NCBI GenBank assembly: GCA_913057685.1
Contig: CAJXOA010000004.1
Location: forward strand, 31,055 to 95,054
Reading direction: 5' to 3'
DNA: 64,000 nt
Source: an uncultured Trueperaceae bacterium
GTDB taxonomy: Bacteria; Deinococcota; Deinococci; Deinococcales; Trueperaceae
Shown here: in pieces, positions 1 through 7,538 of the stretch
Position numbering within the stretch: position 1 is the first letter of the stretch
Layout of the letters: every line of letters starts with the position of its first letter
Made by a program: the position numbers and the translations under genes
The notes under the pieces: generated by a model
Seen by the model: the letters and a program-made list of their open reading frames with translations, nothing else
Told to the model about the DNA's origin: nothing
Database searches by the model: none

Positions 1-300
1 GACGTAGCCGATGCGGCGCGGTTCGCTGCGCGGGGCGCGATCGAACACGCGGACCTCGCCGCCGTCGGGGCGGACGAGGCCGAGCAGGGCCTGGACGAGG
101 GTGGATTTGCCGGCGCCGTTCGGACCGATGACGGCCAGGAAGCGCTCGCGGGGGAGCGTGAACGACACGTCGTCGAGGACGAGGGCGTCGCCGCGCGTCA
201 CGCGCAGGTTCGTGACCGCGAGCGCGGCAGGAACGGCCGCGTCCCGGACCGGCCGGTCGGCCTCGGTCCGGGACGTCGGGACGGTGGGGGCGTCGCTCAA
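1..300 (-). CDS. znuC: Zinc/manganese ABC transporter ATP-binding subunit (partial, N-terminal 100 codons)
   Basis: Only the N-terminal part is inside the window; the gene runs off the left edge. After a poorly conserved, polar N-terminus of about 30 residues the Walker A loop GPNGAGKST is plain, in a typical ABC-ATPase setting (LDDVSF before it, LVQALLGLVRPDGGEV after it). The start is read as TTG at 300, preceded by a GGGGATGGAG ribosome-binding-like stretch. The nearest ATGs at 314-320 are out of frame. It lies 53 bp downstream of znuA on the same strand, so it should be the ATPase of that zinc (or manganese) importer, hydrolysing ATP on the cytoplasmic face; the permease gene would lie further left. 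Family assignment is firm. The metal is inferred from the neighbour. Confidence 0.85.
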   Translation of the reverse strand, partial: MSDAPTVPTSRTEADRPVRDAAVPAALAVTNLRVTRGDALVLDDVSFTLPRERFLAVIGPNGAGKSTLVQALLGLVRPDGGEVRVFDRAPRSEPRRIGYV

Positions 301-353
301 CGGGCGAACTCCATCCCCATAGGGTAGCGCGGCCGTGGGGTCCGCACCCCGCA

Positions 354-1640
354 TCAGTCCGCGGACAGGGCGTCGCGGATGGTTTCGGCGTTGTAGCGCA
401 TCGTCGCGAGGTACCCCTCGCGCCCCTCGCCGCCGCCGAGCGGGTCGAGGATGGCGAGCCGCACGCCGGCCTCGTCGGCCAGCACGCGGGCGGGGCGGTC
501 GGGGAGTTGCACCTCGGAGAAGATGGCGCGCGCACCGGTCCGCTCGAGGACGTCGATGGCCTCGGCCAGCTGGCGGGCGCTGGGTTCGCGGCCGGGGAAC
601 GGCTCGATCTCCATCACGAGGTCGAGGTCGTAGTGGGCGGCGAACGACGACCAGGCGTCGTGGAACGGCACGAACGGCTGGCCCGCGAACGGCGCGAGCA
701 GGGTCGCGATCTCCGCGTCGAGCGCCGCGAGATCGGCCAGGTAGGCGGTTTCCGCCGTTCGGATGGCGCCCTCCGCCTCGGGCCAGTGCGCGGCGAAGCG
801 GTCCGCGAGGAGGCGCGTGACGTCCATCATGACGACCGGATCGGTGAAGACGTGGGGGTTGCCGTCCCCGTGGTCGTGCGCGTGCTCGTCCTCGTGCGCA
901 TGCTCGTCTTCGTGGGCGTGCTCGTCCTCATGCGCGTGCTCGTCCTCATGGGCGTGCTCGTCCTCATGGGCGTGCTCGTCCTCGTGCGCATGCTCGTCCT
1001 CGTGGGCATGCTCGTCCTCATGCGCATGCTCGTCTTCGTGGGCGTGCTCGTCCTCATGCGCGTGCTCGTCCTCATGCGCGTGCTCGTCCTCATGGGCGTG
1101 CTCGTCCTCGTGCGCATGCTCGTCCTCGTGGGCGTGCTCATCCTCATGGGCATGCTCGTCCTCGTGCGCGTGCTCATCCTCATGCGCGTGCTCGTCCTCG
1201 TGCGAATGCTCGTCCTCGTGCGCATGCTCGTCCTCATGCGCGTGCTCGTCCTCGTGGGCATGGTCGTGGTCATGGGGCTCGGCTTCGATGCCGAGGGCAT
1301 CGAGGACGTGGACGACCTCCGTGTCGCCCCGGTTCGCGTCGACGAGTTCCAGCACGAATTCGTCGAGGACACCATTGACGATGACCATGTCGGCGTCCGC
1401 GAGGCGGGCGGCGTCGCGGGGGCTCGGATCGTAGGCGTGGGGGCTCGCGCCGGGCGGCAGCAACACCTCGACCTCGGCGGCGTCGCCGATGAGCCGTTCG
1501 GTCACTTCGCGGTACGGCTCGATCGAGACGACGATGCGGTCGGTCGCTTGAGCGGAGGCGAACGCGAACGTCGCGGCGACCAGGAGGAGGGCGGCCCAAC
1601 GGAGCGCCCGACCGATGTGATGTTGAGAATGCATTCTCAT
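354..1640 (-). CDS. znuA: Periplasmic zinc-binding protein ZnuA with a giant His/Glu/Asp repeat
   Basis: Solute-binding protein of a cluster A-I metal ABC importer (428 aa from ATG 1640; an in-frame ATG also occurs at 1634). A signal peptide is clear (basic start, hydrophobic core LRWAALLLVAATFAFASA). The fold begins with IVVSIEPYREVTERLIG, then LPPGASPHAYDPSPRD (first metal His), GNPHVFTDP (second His) and FHDAWSSFAAHY (third His). Between the first two lies the charged His-rich loop usual for zinc-specific members, here expanded to 21 copies of the hexapeptide HAHEDE (about 126 residues, one Ser substitution) where family members usually have a few dozen residues. The loop is thought to capture or buffer zinc. 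A 16-bp palindrome covers the start codon region. znuC follows downstream. Confidence 0.95.
   Translation of the reverse strand: MRMHSQHHIGRALRWAALLLVAATFAFASAQATDRIVVSIEPYREVTERLIGDAAEVEVLLPPGASPHAYDPSPRDAARLADADMVIVNGVLDEFVLELVDANRGDTEVVHVLDALGIEAEPHDHDHAHEDEHAHEDEHAHEDEHSHEDEHAHEDEHAHEDEHAHEDEHAHEDEHAHEDEHAHEDEHAHEDEHAHEDEHAHEDEHAHEDEHAHEDEHAHEDEHAHEDEHAHEDEHAHEDEHAHEDEHAHEDEHAHDHGDGNPHVFTDPVVMMDVTRLLADRFAAHWPEAEGAIRTAETAYLADLAALDAEIATLLAPFAGQPFVPFHDAWSSFAAHYDLDLVMEIEPFPGREPSARQLAEAIDVLERTGARAIFSEVQLPDRPARVLADEAGVRLAILDPLGGGEGREGYLATMRYNAETIRDALSAD
885..1262 (-). repeat. 21 tandem copies of an 18-bp unit inside znuA
   Basis: On the plus strand each unit contains ctcgtcctc (or a one-base variant) at exact 18-bp spacing, from 885 to 1253, giving 21 units. 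All are in frame and encode EDEHAH. Synonymous third-position changes differ between units while the protein repeat stays almost constant, which suggests selection on the protein rather than a very recent duplication. Slippage could still change the copy number. Confidence 0.97.
1624..1639. promoter_or_regulatory. Palindrome over the znuA start codon, candidate Zur operator
   Basis: TGAGAATGCATTCTCA is a perfect 16-bp inverted repeat one base inside the ATG at 1640. Zur sites in actinobacteria and cyanobacteria share the pattern TGAnAATnATTnTCA; this site matches both half-sites with one extra central base. A Fur/Zur-type gene lies 1.5 kb away. Zinc-responsive repression of znuA is an inference. 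Confidence 0.6.
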
Positions 1641-1734
1641 GTCTGGGAGTGTACCCACCCCCGTCGCCCGACGCAACCTCCCCCGCCCCCCGCGAGCGCC
1701 GCGACGCGCACCGGGCCCACCTGCGCACGCCCCC

Positions 1735-1765
1735 AAACGAGAACGGCCTCGCCGAAGCGAGGCCG
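1735..1765 (-). terminator. Rho-independent terminator after rpmB
   Basis: Perfect 9-bp stem (1744-1752 with 1757-1765) closed by a UUCG tetraloop on the minus strand and followed by TTCTCGTTT. It lies 35 bp past the rpmB stop, in the right orientation. Confidence 0.85.
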
Positions 1766-1799
1766 CGCAGCGTCGTACGGGCGCGAATCGCGCCGTCGA

Positions 1800-2042
1800 T
1801 TACTTGTGCGGGTTGACGAACACCGAGGGGTCCATCGTGCGCAGCGCCTTCGCCGACAGCCACACGCGCTGGGGCTTGCCGTCCACCCAGATCGTGCGCT
1901 TTTGAAGGTTCGGCTTCACCTGGCGCTTGTGCACTCCGACCTGCTTCAGGCCGACGCCCCCGCGCTTCTTGGGCGACCCCTTCCGCTTCGACGTCGTGGT
2001 GCTACGGGTCTTCTTTCCGGTCACGGCGCACACCCTGGGCAT
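1800..2042 (-). CDS. rpmB: 50S ribosomal protein L28
   Basis: 80-residue L28 of the large ribosomal subunit. It begins MPRVCAVTGKKTRSTTTSKR and continues with VGVHKRQVKPNLQKRTIW and the C-terminal VWLSAKALRTMDPSVFVNPHK-type region of the family. The ATG at 2042 is preceded by AAGGAGACGACG, a good ribosome-binding site, unlike most operon heads in this window; the longer open frame upstream has no family similarity. A strong terminator follows. The gene is divergent from pyrE, with 221 bp between them. Confidence 0.97.
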   Translation of the reverse strand: MPRVCAVTGKKTRSTTTSKRKGSPKKRGGVGLKQVGVHKRQVKPNLQKRTIWVDGKPQRVWLSAKALRTMDPSVFVNPHK

Positions 2043-2251
2043 CGTCGTCTCCTTCGCATGCCACGGCGCCCTCGCGCCGGCATCGTTCGTGGTCTCCCGC
2101 GCTCGCCCGACCCCGATCCGGGGGGCGCGCTTCGCGGCGCTGGATCCGCTGCGTACGCCCAAGGGGCGTGCGCGCAGGCCTACGCGCGGCGCGGCAAGTG
2201 AAGAGTGTAGCACGAACGCGGGGCGCAGGAAAGGCGACGCCCGCCGCCGGG
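2043..2251 (-). promoter_or_regulatory. Leader and promoter region of rpmB
   Basis: On the minus strand a TACACT -10-like box (2217-2212) lies about 170 nt before the rpmB ATG; the hexamer at the -35 distance is weak. The resulting long, GC-rich leader ends in AAGGAG. It has several short inverted repeats, but I recognise no known ribosomal-protein leader fold. The start is inferred only. Confidence 0.4.
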
Positions 2252-2257
2252 TACGAT
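2252..2257 (+). promoter_or_regulatory. -10 box of leaderless pyrE
   Basis: TACGAT followed by 6 nt and then the ATG at 2264, with no ribosome-binding site between. This matches the spacing seen at about twenty other genes here. Confidence 0.65.
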
Positions 2258-2263
2258 GCCGCC

Positions 2264-2791
2264 ATGGACCGCACCGCGCTCGCCCGCGCCCTTTACGACG
2301 TCTCGCACCTCACCGGCACCTTCACGCTGCGGAGCGGCGCCGTCAGCCACGAGTACTTCGACAAGTACCTCTTCGAGGCCGACCCCACCCTCCTCGCCGC
2401 GATCGGGGATGCGCTCGCGCCGCTGGTGCCGGACGGCACCGAGGCCCTCGCCGGCCTCGAGACCGGCGGGATCCCCCTCGCCGTCATCCTCGCGCAACGC
2501 ACCGGCCTTCCCGCCCTGTTCGTCCGCAAGGAGGCCAAGACCTACGGCACCGCCAAGCTCGCCGAGGGCGGCCCGATCGACGGACGGCGCCTCTGCATCG
2601 TCGAGGACGTCGTGACCTCCGGCGGCCAGGTGGCCGCGTCGACGCGCGACCTGCGCGAACGCGGCGCGGTGATCGATCACGCCCTCTGCGTCATCGATCG
2701 CGAAGCGGGCGGCCGCGACGCGCTCGCGGCGGAGGGCGTGACCCTCACCCCGCTGTACACGATGCGCGACCTCACCCCCGACGGGCCGTAG
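2264..2791 (+). CDS. pyrE: Orotate phosphoribosyltransferase
   Basis: Transfers PRPP ribose phosphate to orotate, giving OMP in de novo pyrimidine synthesis. The 175-residue protein shows the type I phosphoribosyltransferase layout: LTGTFTLRSG at the start, ETGGIPLAVILAQ, FVRKEAKTYGTAKLAEGG (catalytic Lys region and flexible loop) and the PRPP motif CIVEDVVTSGGQV. The start ATG 2264 sits 6 nt after TACGAT; the longer open frame upstream lacks family similarity. It heads a run with the HIT, Fur-type and YibE/F-like genes, although HIT has its own -10 box. Confidence 0.95.
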   Translation: MDRTALARALYDVSHLTGTFTLRSGAVSHEYFDKYLFEADPTLLAAIGDALAPLVPDGTEALAGLETGGIPLAVILAQRTGLPALFVRKEAKTYGTAKLAEGGPIDGRRLCIVEDVVTSGGQVAASTRDLRERGAVIDHALCVIDREAGGRDALAAEGVTLTPLYTMRDLTPDGP

Positions 2792-2794
2792 ACT
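2789..2794 (+). promoter_or_regulatory. -10 box of the HIT gene, overlapping the pyrE stop
   Basis: TAGACT uses the pyrE TAG stop as its first three bases; 6 nt follow before ATG 2801. It suggests an internal leaderless start for the HIT-fur-yibEF segment. Confidence 0.55.
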
Positions 2795-2800
2795 GTCCCC

Positions 2801-3175
2801 ATGAGCGAAGACGGCATCTTTGCCCGCATCATTCGCGGCGAACTCGACGCCGACGTCCTCCACCAGGACGACTACGTCACCGCGTTCCGCGACGTCGCGC
2901 CGCAGGCGCCGGTGCACGTGTTGATCGTGCCGAACGAGGCGATCCCCAGCGTCGCGCACGTCGAGGGCCGCCACGAGCCGGTCCTCGGCCGCATGATCAG
3001 CGTCGCGCGCCGCATCGCGGAGGCCGAGGGGATCGCGGAGGACGGCTACCGCCTGATCGTGAACACCGGCCGGGACGCCGGCCAGGAGGTCGACCACCTG
3101 CACGTCCACCTGATCGGTGGGCGGCCGCTCGGCCCCATGCTCGCCCACCCGGACGGGGGAACGGACCCCGCGTGA
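2801..3175 (+). CDS. HIT-family nucleotide-binding protein (HinT-like)
   Basis: 124 residues of the histidine-triad superfamily, HinT branch, which hydrolyses purine nucleoside phosphoramidates and related adducts. It starts with the characteristic ARIIRGELDADVLHQDDYVTAFRDVAP. The active-site triad is HLHVHLIGG with the GQEVDHLH lead-in. Length is normal. Nine bp separate it from pyrE, and its stop overlaps the GTG of the Fur-type gene by 4 bp. The physiological substrate is unknown. Confidence 0.93.
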   Translation: MSEDGIFARIIRGELDADVLHQDDYVTAFRDVAPQAPVHVLIVPNEAIPSVAHVEGRHEPVLGRMISVARRIAEAEGIAEDGYRLIVNTGRDAGQEVDHLHVHLIGGRPLGPMLAHPDGGTDPA

Positions 3176-3564
3176 CCCGCACCACCGCCCAACGCCGCGC
3201 CATCCTCGACGCGCTCACCGAGGCCGCGGGACCGCTGACCCCCCGCGAGGTGCACGACGCCGCGAAGCGGGAGCGACCGAACCTCGGCATGGCGACGGTC
3301 TACCGCAACCTCGCGCGCCTCGAGCGAGCGGGCGACGTGATCGCGGTGCACCTCCCCGACGACGCCACCCGCTACGAACCGGCGGGGCGGGGGCACCACC
3401 ACCACTTCCGCTGCCGCGCCTGCGGCGGCGTCTTCGAGCTCGCCGCCGACTGCCCCGTCCAGGTGCTGGAGGGCGTCACGCTGCCCGGCGGGTACACCGT
3501 CGAGGACCACGCCCTCACCCTGTACGGCCTGTGTCCCGACTGCCGGACCGGCGACGCGTCGTGA
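3172..3564 (+). CDS. Fur-family metalloregulator, probably Zur
   Basis: 130-residue Fur-superfamily repressor (GTG start overlapping the HIT stop). The N-terminal winged helix includes PLTPREVHDAAKRERPNLGMATVYRNLARLERAGDV with the family recognition helix. The C-terminal half has the HHHHFRCRACGGVFEL metal/dimerisation motif and a second CPDC pair, so the structural Zn(Cys)4 site is complete. Which metal it senses cannot be read directly. Zinc is favoured by the nearby znuA/znuC and the His-tailed YibE/F-like gene directly downstream. PerR or Fur remain possible. The likely target is the palindrome at 1624-1639. Confidence 0.9.
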   Translation: MTRTTAQRRAILDALTEAAGPLTPREVHDAAKRERPNLGMATVYRNLARLERAGDVIAVHLPDDATRYEPAGRGHHHHFRCRACGGVFELAADCPVQVLEGVTLPGGYTVEDHALTLYGLCPDCRTGDAS

Positions 3565-4808
3565 CCGCCGCCGCCCACCGCCGCCCCCGCCTCCGGTGGG
3601 CGGTCCTCGTCGCGGTGTGCGCGACGGTCGTGGGGCTCGCCACCGGAGCGTTCGCACAGCAAACCCTCACGACCGACGACGCGACCGACATCGGCTACGT
3701 CGAGGGCACCATCCGCAGCATCGTCGCCGGCGACCGCGCCGACCGCGCGATCGTCGAGCTGCCGGACGGCCGGGTGATCGAGGCGGACCTGCCCGGCCCG
3801 GAACCGTTCGGGGGCGGCGGTGACCTCCCGCCCTTCGAGGTCGGCGACCGGGTCGAGGTGTACTACTCGCCGTCGCCCGACGAAGCGCGAAGCTACGTCG
3901 TCTCCGACTGGATCCGGCGGCCCGCCCTCGTCGGCCTCGTCGCGGCGTTCCTGCTCGCCTCGATCCTCGTCGCCGGCTTCAAGGGCCTCCGCGCCTTCGT
4001 CGCGACCGGCGCGAGCCTGGTGTTGATCATCGGGTACGTCGTACCCGCGATCACCGGCGGCGCGAACGCCGTCCTCGTCTCCCTCGTGGGGGTGGGCGGC
4101 ATCCTGGTGCTCGCCATCTACTTCGTGCACGGCATCTCCTGGTCCACGACCGCCGCGCTGATCGGGACGTTCCTCGCCGCCGCCGCGACGCTGGGCCTGG
4201 GCGTCGTCTCCGCCGACCTCGCGCACCTCACCGGCTACGGCTCCGAGGACGCCGCCATGATCGCCGCGAGCCTGCCGGACGTGAACCTGCGCGGCTTGAT
4301 GCTCGCCGGCCTCCTGATCGGGGCGCTCGGGGCGTTGACCGACATCACGATCGTGCAGGCGTCCGTCGTCCGCGAACTGGCGCACGCCGATCCCGAGATG
4401 CGGTCGTTCGGCCTGTACCGGCGCGGCATGAACGTCGGCCGCGACCACATCGGCTCCCTCGTCAACACGCTGGTGCTCGCCTACACCGGCGCGGCGCTGC
4501 CGCTGCTCGTGCTGCTCGGGCAGGGCGAACTGCCGTTCGCGCGGGCCGTGAACCTCGAACTCATCGCCGCGGAGGTCGTGCACACCCTCGTCGGCTCGAT
4601 CGGCCTCATCCTCGCCGTGCCGCTCACGACCTTCATCGCCGCCGCGATGTTCCGCGGTGGGCGGCTGCCGCTGAAACCGGGCGAACTCGAGCACGGCCAC
4701 GCGCACGGACACGGGCACGGGCACGCGCACGAGCCCCCGCACGACCCCGAGGCCGACCGCCCCGAGGCCCCGACCGCAGGGCCCGACCATGGACGCGCCG
4801 GCGGGTGA
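3561..4808 (+). CDS. YibE/F-like multi-pass membrane protein with His-rich tail
   Basis: 415-residue membrane protein; the GTG start overlaps the Fur-type stop. It has a signal or anchor helix (about residues 15-35), an extracytoplasmic beta-rich part with GDRVEVYYSPS, then about seven hydrophobic segments matching the YibE/F family (GALGALTDITIVQASVV, RRGMNVGRDHIGSLVNTLVLAYTGA). Family function is unknown. The C-terminal tail carries HGHAHGHGHGHAH, a likely metal-binding segment. Coupling to a Fur-type regulator and proximity to znuA suggest a role in zinc or other metal homeostasis, which is inference. Confidence 0.85.
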   Translation: MTAAAHRRPRLRWAVLVAVCATVVGLATGAFAQQTLTTDDATDIGYVEGTIRSIVAGDRADRAIVELPDGRVIEADLPGPEPFGGGGDLPPFEVGDRVEVYYSPSPDEARSYVVSDWIRRPALVGLVAAFLLASILVAGFKGLRAFVATGASLVLIIGYVVPAITGGANAVLVSLVGVGGILVLAIYFVHGISWSTTAALIGTFLAAAATLGLGVVSADLAHLTGYGSEDAAMIAASLPDVNLRGLMLAGLLIGALGALTDITIVQASVVRELAHADPEMRSFGLYRRGMNVGRDHIGSLVNTLVLAYTGAALPLLVLLGQGELPFARAVNLELIAAEVVHTLVGSIGLILAVPLTTFIAAAMFRGGRLPLKPGELEHGHAHGHGHGHAHEPPHDPEADRPEAPTAGPDHGRAGG

Positions 4809-5415
4809 GGCGGCGATCGCGGGGCTGATCGGCGGCGCCCTCCGGCTCGACCCCGCCGCCTACCGCCTCGCGCTCGACGCCCCCGGCGGGCTCGCGCTGG
4901 CGCTGTGGATCTTCGCGCTCGCCGGGCTGTCCGCCGCCCTCGCGCAGAGCGTGGCGCTGTTCGCGAACCGGGTCCGGCCCTGGCGCTTCGTCGCCAGCCT
5001 CACGGTCGGCGCCGGCCTGTACACGCTGTCGGTGCTGGTGTGGATCGCCGCCCTCGCGCTCGTCACGACGCTGCTGCTGGACCGCGAGGTGCCCGCCGTC
5101 GCCCTCGTCCGCCTCGTCGGGCTGGCGCACGCCCCGCAACTGTTCGCCGTCCTCGGCTTTCTGCCGTACTTCGGGGCGGGGATCGGCGCGATCCTGACGA
5201 TCTGGACGTACCTGGGCGTCGCCGTCGCGGCGCGCGCCACCTTCGCCCTCGACCTGCCCGAAACGCTGGGGGCGCTCGCCGGCGCGTGGCTCCTGACGCT
5301 GCTGTTGCAGCGCACCGTCGGCCGGCCGGTCGCCCGCCTCACGCGGTGGGTGCGGCGCACGGTGGCGGGCACCCCCCCGACCCCCGCGCGGCGGTCCGGC
5401 GAGGGGGGCCCGTGA
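4789..5415 (+). CDS. Yip1-like integral membrane protein
   Basis: 208 residues with about five hydrophobic segments (for example LALALWIFALAGLSAAL, LVRLVGLAHAPQLFAVL, IGAILTIWTYLGVAVAARATF) arranged as in bacterial Yip1-domain proteins, ending in a basic Pro-rich tail. The ATG at 4789 lies 20 bp inside the preceding gene and the end overlaps the next GTG, so it belongs to the operon. No catalytic motif is visible and the function is unknown. Confidence 0.75.
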   Translation: MDAPAGEAAIAGLIGGALRLDPAAYRLALDAPGGLALALWIFALAGLSAALAQSVALFANRVRPWRFVASLTVGAGLYTLSVLVWIAALALVTTLLLDREVPAVALVRLVGLAHAPQLFAVLGFLPYFGAGIGAILTIWTYLGVAVAARATFALDLPETLGALAGAWLLTLLLQRTVGRPVARLTRWVRRTVAGTPPTPARRSGEGGP

Positions 5416-6470
5416 CGTTCCTGCCCGACCCCTGGACGCTGCTCCTCGCGGCGTTGGCGACGTGGATCGTCAGCGGCCTCCTGGCCCCCCTGGAGACGCT
5501 CGGGTGGTGGGCCGGCTGGTTCGGCCGCAACGGCGACGATCCCGGCGCCCCCGGCCCCCTCCTCGAGGACGAACCGCCGGAGGACGTCGGGGCGGACCGG
5601 GGCGACGGGGTCGGGCGGCCGGCGCACGATGCGTGGGTCGTGTTCCTCTCCGGCATCCACGTCGTCGAGGACCAGACGTTCGCGCCGCTCGAGCGGGCGT
5701 TCCTCCGCCGCCTCCGCCACGACCTGCCCGGCACCGCGGTGCTGGAGGTGTTCCCCTACTCGGTCACGAACCGCGCCCTCACCGGCCAACGCGCGTTCGC
5801 GTGGTTCTGGCGTCGGGCGGTGCGCTGGAAGCAGGACGGCCGCCGCCTCGCCGGCCTGATCGGCTTCGCCATCAACGTCCGCAACGGCTGGCAGGTCGCC
5901 GTGTCCGCCGACCGCCGCTACGGCCCGATGTACGACCAGGGGTCGGCCCGCCTGATCGAGCGGGCGTTGCGCCGCGCCGGCTTCGATCCCGCCGACGGCG
6001 CCCCGGTGATCCTCGTCGGGTACAGCGGCGGGGGGCAGGTCGCCCTCGGGGCGGCGCCGGTCCTCGCGTCGCGGTTCGGACGCCCCCTGCAGGTCGTCTC
6101 CCTCGGGGGGGTGCTGGCCAGCCCCCGCACCCTCGAGGGGGTCGAGCGGGTCCTGCACCTGCGCGGTCGCAACGACGCCGTCGCGCGCCTGTCGACCTGG
6201 TTCTTCCCCGGCCGCTGGCGCTTCGCGCGCTGGTCGACGTGGAACCGCGGCAAGGCCGACGGCGTCGTCGAGGTCGAGGACCTCGGCGCGATGGACCACA
6301 CCGGCGGGGAGGGGTACCTCGATCCGGACACGACCCTGCCCGACGGCCGGACGCACCAGACGGCGACGGCGGAGGCGATCGTGCGGGCGGTGCGCGACGC
6401 CCGCCCCGACCGCGACCCCACCCGACCCCCTCCGGGCGGCGGCGACGCCCCCGCCCCGACGAACCGGTAG
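5412..6470 (+). CDS. Membrane-anchored alpha/beta-hydrolase-like protein
   Basis: 352 residues. A hydrophobic N-terminus (LLLAALATWIVSGLLAPL) looks like an anchor. The body contains VILVGYSGGGQVALGAAPVLA, a nucleophile elbow (GYSGG) of the alpha/beta-hydrolase fold, and AMDHTGGEGYLD near the C-terminus that could supply the His. A WFGRNGDD linker and an acidic stretch follow the anchor. Substrate is unknown. The GTG start overlaps the Yip1-like stop, and the C-terminus is Pro/Gly-rich. A lipase, esterase or peptidase role would fit equally. Confidence 0.65.
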   Translation: MTFLPDPWTLLLAALATWIVSGLLAPLETLGWWAGWFGRNGDDPGAPGPLLEDEPPEDVGADRGDGVGRPAHDAWVVFLSGIHVVEDQTFAPLERAFLRRLRHDLPGTAVLEVFPYSVTNRALTGQRAFAWFWRRAVRWKQDGRRLAGLIGFAINVRNGWQVAVSADRRYGPMYDQGSARLIERALRRAGFDPADGAPVILVGYSGGGQVALGAAPVLASRFGRPLQVVSLGGVLASPRTLEGVERVLHLRGRNDAVARLSTWFFPGRWRFARWSTWNRGKADGVVEVEDLGAMDHTGGEGYLDPDTTLPDGRTHQTATAEAIVRAVRDARPDRDPTRPPPGGGDAPAPTNR

Positions 6471-6473
6471 GCT
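6468..6473 (+). promoter_or_regulatory. -10 box of the aldo/keto reductase gene
   Basis: TAGGCT, overlapping the previous stop codon, lies 19 nt before ATG 6493. Unlike the leaderless cases, a GGAGG at 6481-6485 precedes the start, so the short leader carries a ribosome-binding site. Confidence 0.5.
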
Positions 6474-6492
6474 GCGCGCCGGAGGTACGGAC

Positions 6493-7449
6493 ATGATCTA
6501 CCGCAACGTCGGTCGCAGCGGCCTGAAGGTCTCGCAGATCTCGCTCGGCGCCTGGACCACCTACGGCGAGAGCGTGCAGGACCGCGCCCGCATCCGCGCC
6601 ATCGTCGAACGCGCCCTCGAGGGCGGCATCAACTTCTTCGACAACGCCGACATCTACGCCCGCGGCGAGGGCGAACGCACCATGACGGGCGTGCTGCACG
6701 AGATCGGCGTCGAACGCCACAAGCTGGTGTTGTCCAGCAAGGTGTTCTGGCCGATGTCGGACGACGTCAACGACCGCGGGCTCTCGCGCAAGCACGTGCT
6801 CGAGTCGATCGACCGGACGCTGGAGCGCATGGAACTCGACTACCTGGACCTGTACTTCGCGCACCGCGACGACCCCGACACCCCGATCGAGGAGATCGTC
6901 GAAGCGTTCAGCGACGTCGTCCGCAGCGGCCGCGCGCACTACTGGGGCACGAGCGAGTGGACGCCGGCGCGGATCGCGGAGGCGCACGCGTACGCCCGCG
7001 CGGCGGGCCTGGTGCCGCCGGTCGTCGAACAACCGCAGTACTCGATGCTGCACCGCGAACGCGTCGAGACGCAGCTGCTGCCGACGACCGACGCGCTCGG
7101 CGTCGGGCTGGTCGCCTGGAGCCCCCTGGCGATGGGGATGCTGACCGGGAAGTACGACGCGGGCCTCCCCGAGGACGCCCGCCTCGCGCAGCACGACCGC
7201 TTCGCGGAGCGCTACCTGACCGACGAAAATCGCGAGCGGGTCCTGGCCCTCGCCGACGTCGCCGGCGACCTCGGCATCTCCCGCGCGCAACTGGCGTTGG
7301 CGTGGGTCCTGCGCAAGACCGGCGTCGCGTCGGTCATCACCGGCGCGACGCGCGTCGAACAGCTCGAGGAGAACCTCGGGGCGGCCGACCTGGCGCTGCC
7401 CGACGACGCGGCGACCCGCATCGACGCGATCTTCGCCGGCGACGCCTGA
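6493..7449 (+). CDS. Aldo/keto reductase
   Basis: 318-residue NADPH-dependent oxidoreductase of the aldo/keto reductase superfamily, closest in pattern to the AKR6/AKR11/YghZ-like branch. It begins MIYRNVGRSGLKVSQISLGAW. The catalytic set is visible as NFFDNADIYARGEGE (Asp, Tyr), LVLSSKVF (Lys) and DLYFAHRDD (His). The C-terminal coenzyme part includes SVITGATRVEQLEENLGA. Substrate cannot be told. It has GGAGG before the start and is followed by a strong hairpin. Confidence 0.92.
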   Translation: MIYRNVGRSGLKVSQISLGAWTTYGESVQDRARIRAIVERALEGGINFFDNADIYARGEGERTMTGVLHEIGVERHKLVLSSKVFWPMSDDVNDRGLSRKHVLESIDRTLERMELDYLDLYFAHRDDPDTPIEEIVEAFSDVVRSGRAHYWGTSEWTPARIAEAHAYARAAGLVPPVVEQPQYSMLHRERVETQLLPTTDALGVGLVAWSPLAMGMLTGKYDAGLPEDARLAQHDRFAERYLTDENRERVLALADVAGDLGISRAQLALAWVLRKTGVASVITGATRVEQLEENLGAADLALPDDAATRIDAIFAGDA

Positions 7450-7473
7450 CGGCGCGCCCCCGGGCGAACGGTT

Positions 7474-7503
7474 CGGCGGCGGCGCCCCTCGGCGCCGCCG
7501 CCG
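7474..7503 (+). terminator. Hairpin after the aldo/keto reductase gene
   Basis: Perfect 13-bp GC stem (7474-7486 with 7491-7503) around a CCTC loop, between convergent genes. There is no U-tract, so it may act as an mRNA end-stabiliser or a weak bidirectional terminator. Confidence 0.6.
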
Positions 7504-7538
7504 TCACGTGACGTGGGCCAGGGAACGCCCGACCTGGG

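Noticed and set aside
885..1262. Regular short repeats that could suggest a CRISPR array
   Set aside because: The 18-bp units are contiguous without spacers, stay in frame, and encode a His-rich loop in znuA.
507..2201. Long + strand frame opposite znuA with a Val/Leu/Met repeat
   Set aside because: It is the antisense of the His-rich repeat and has no family features; it also crosses rpmB.
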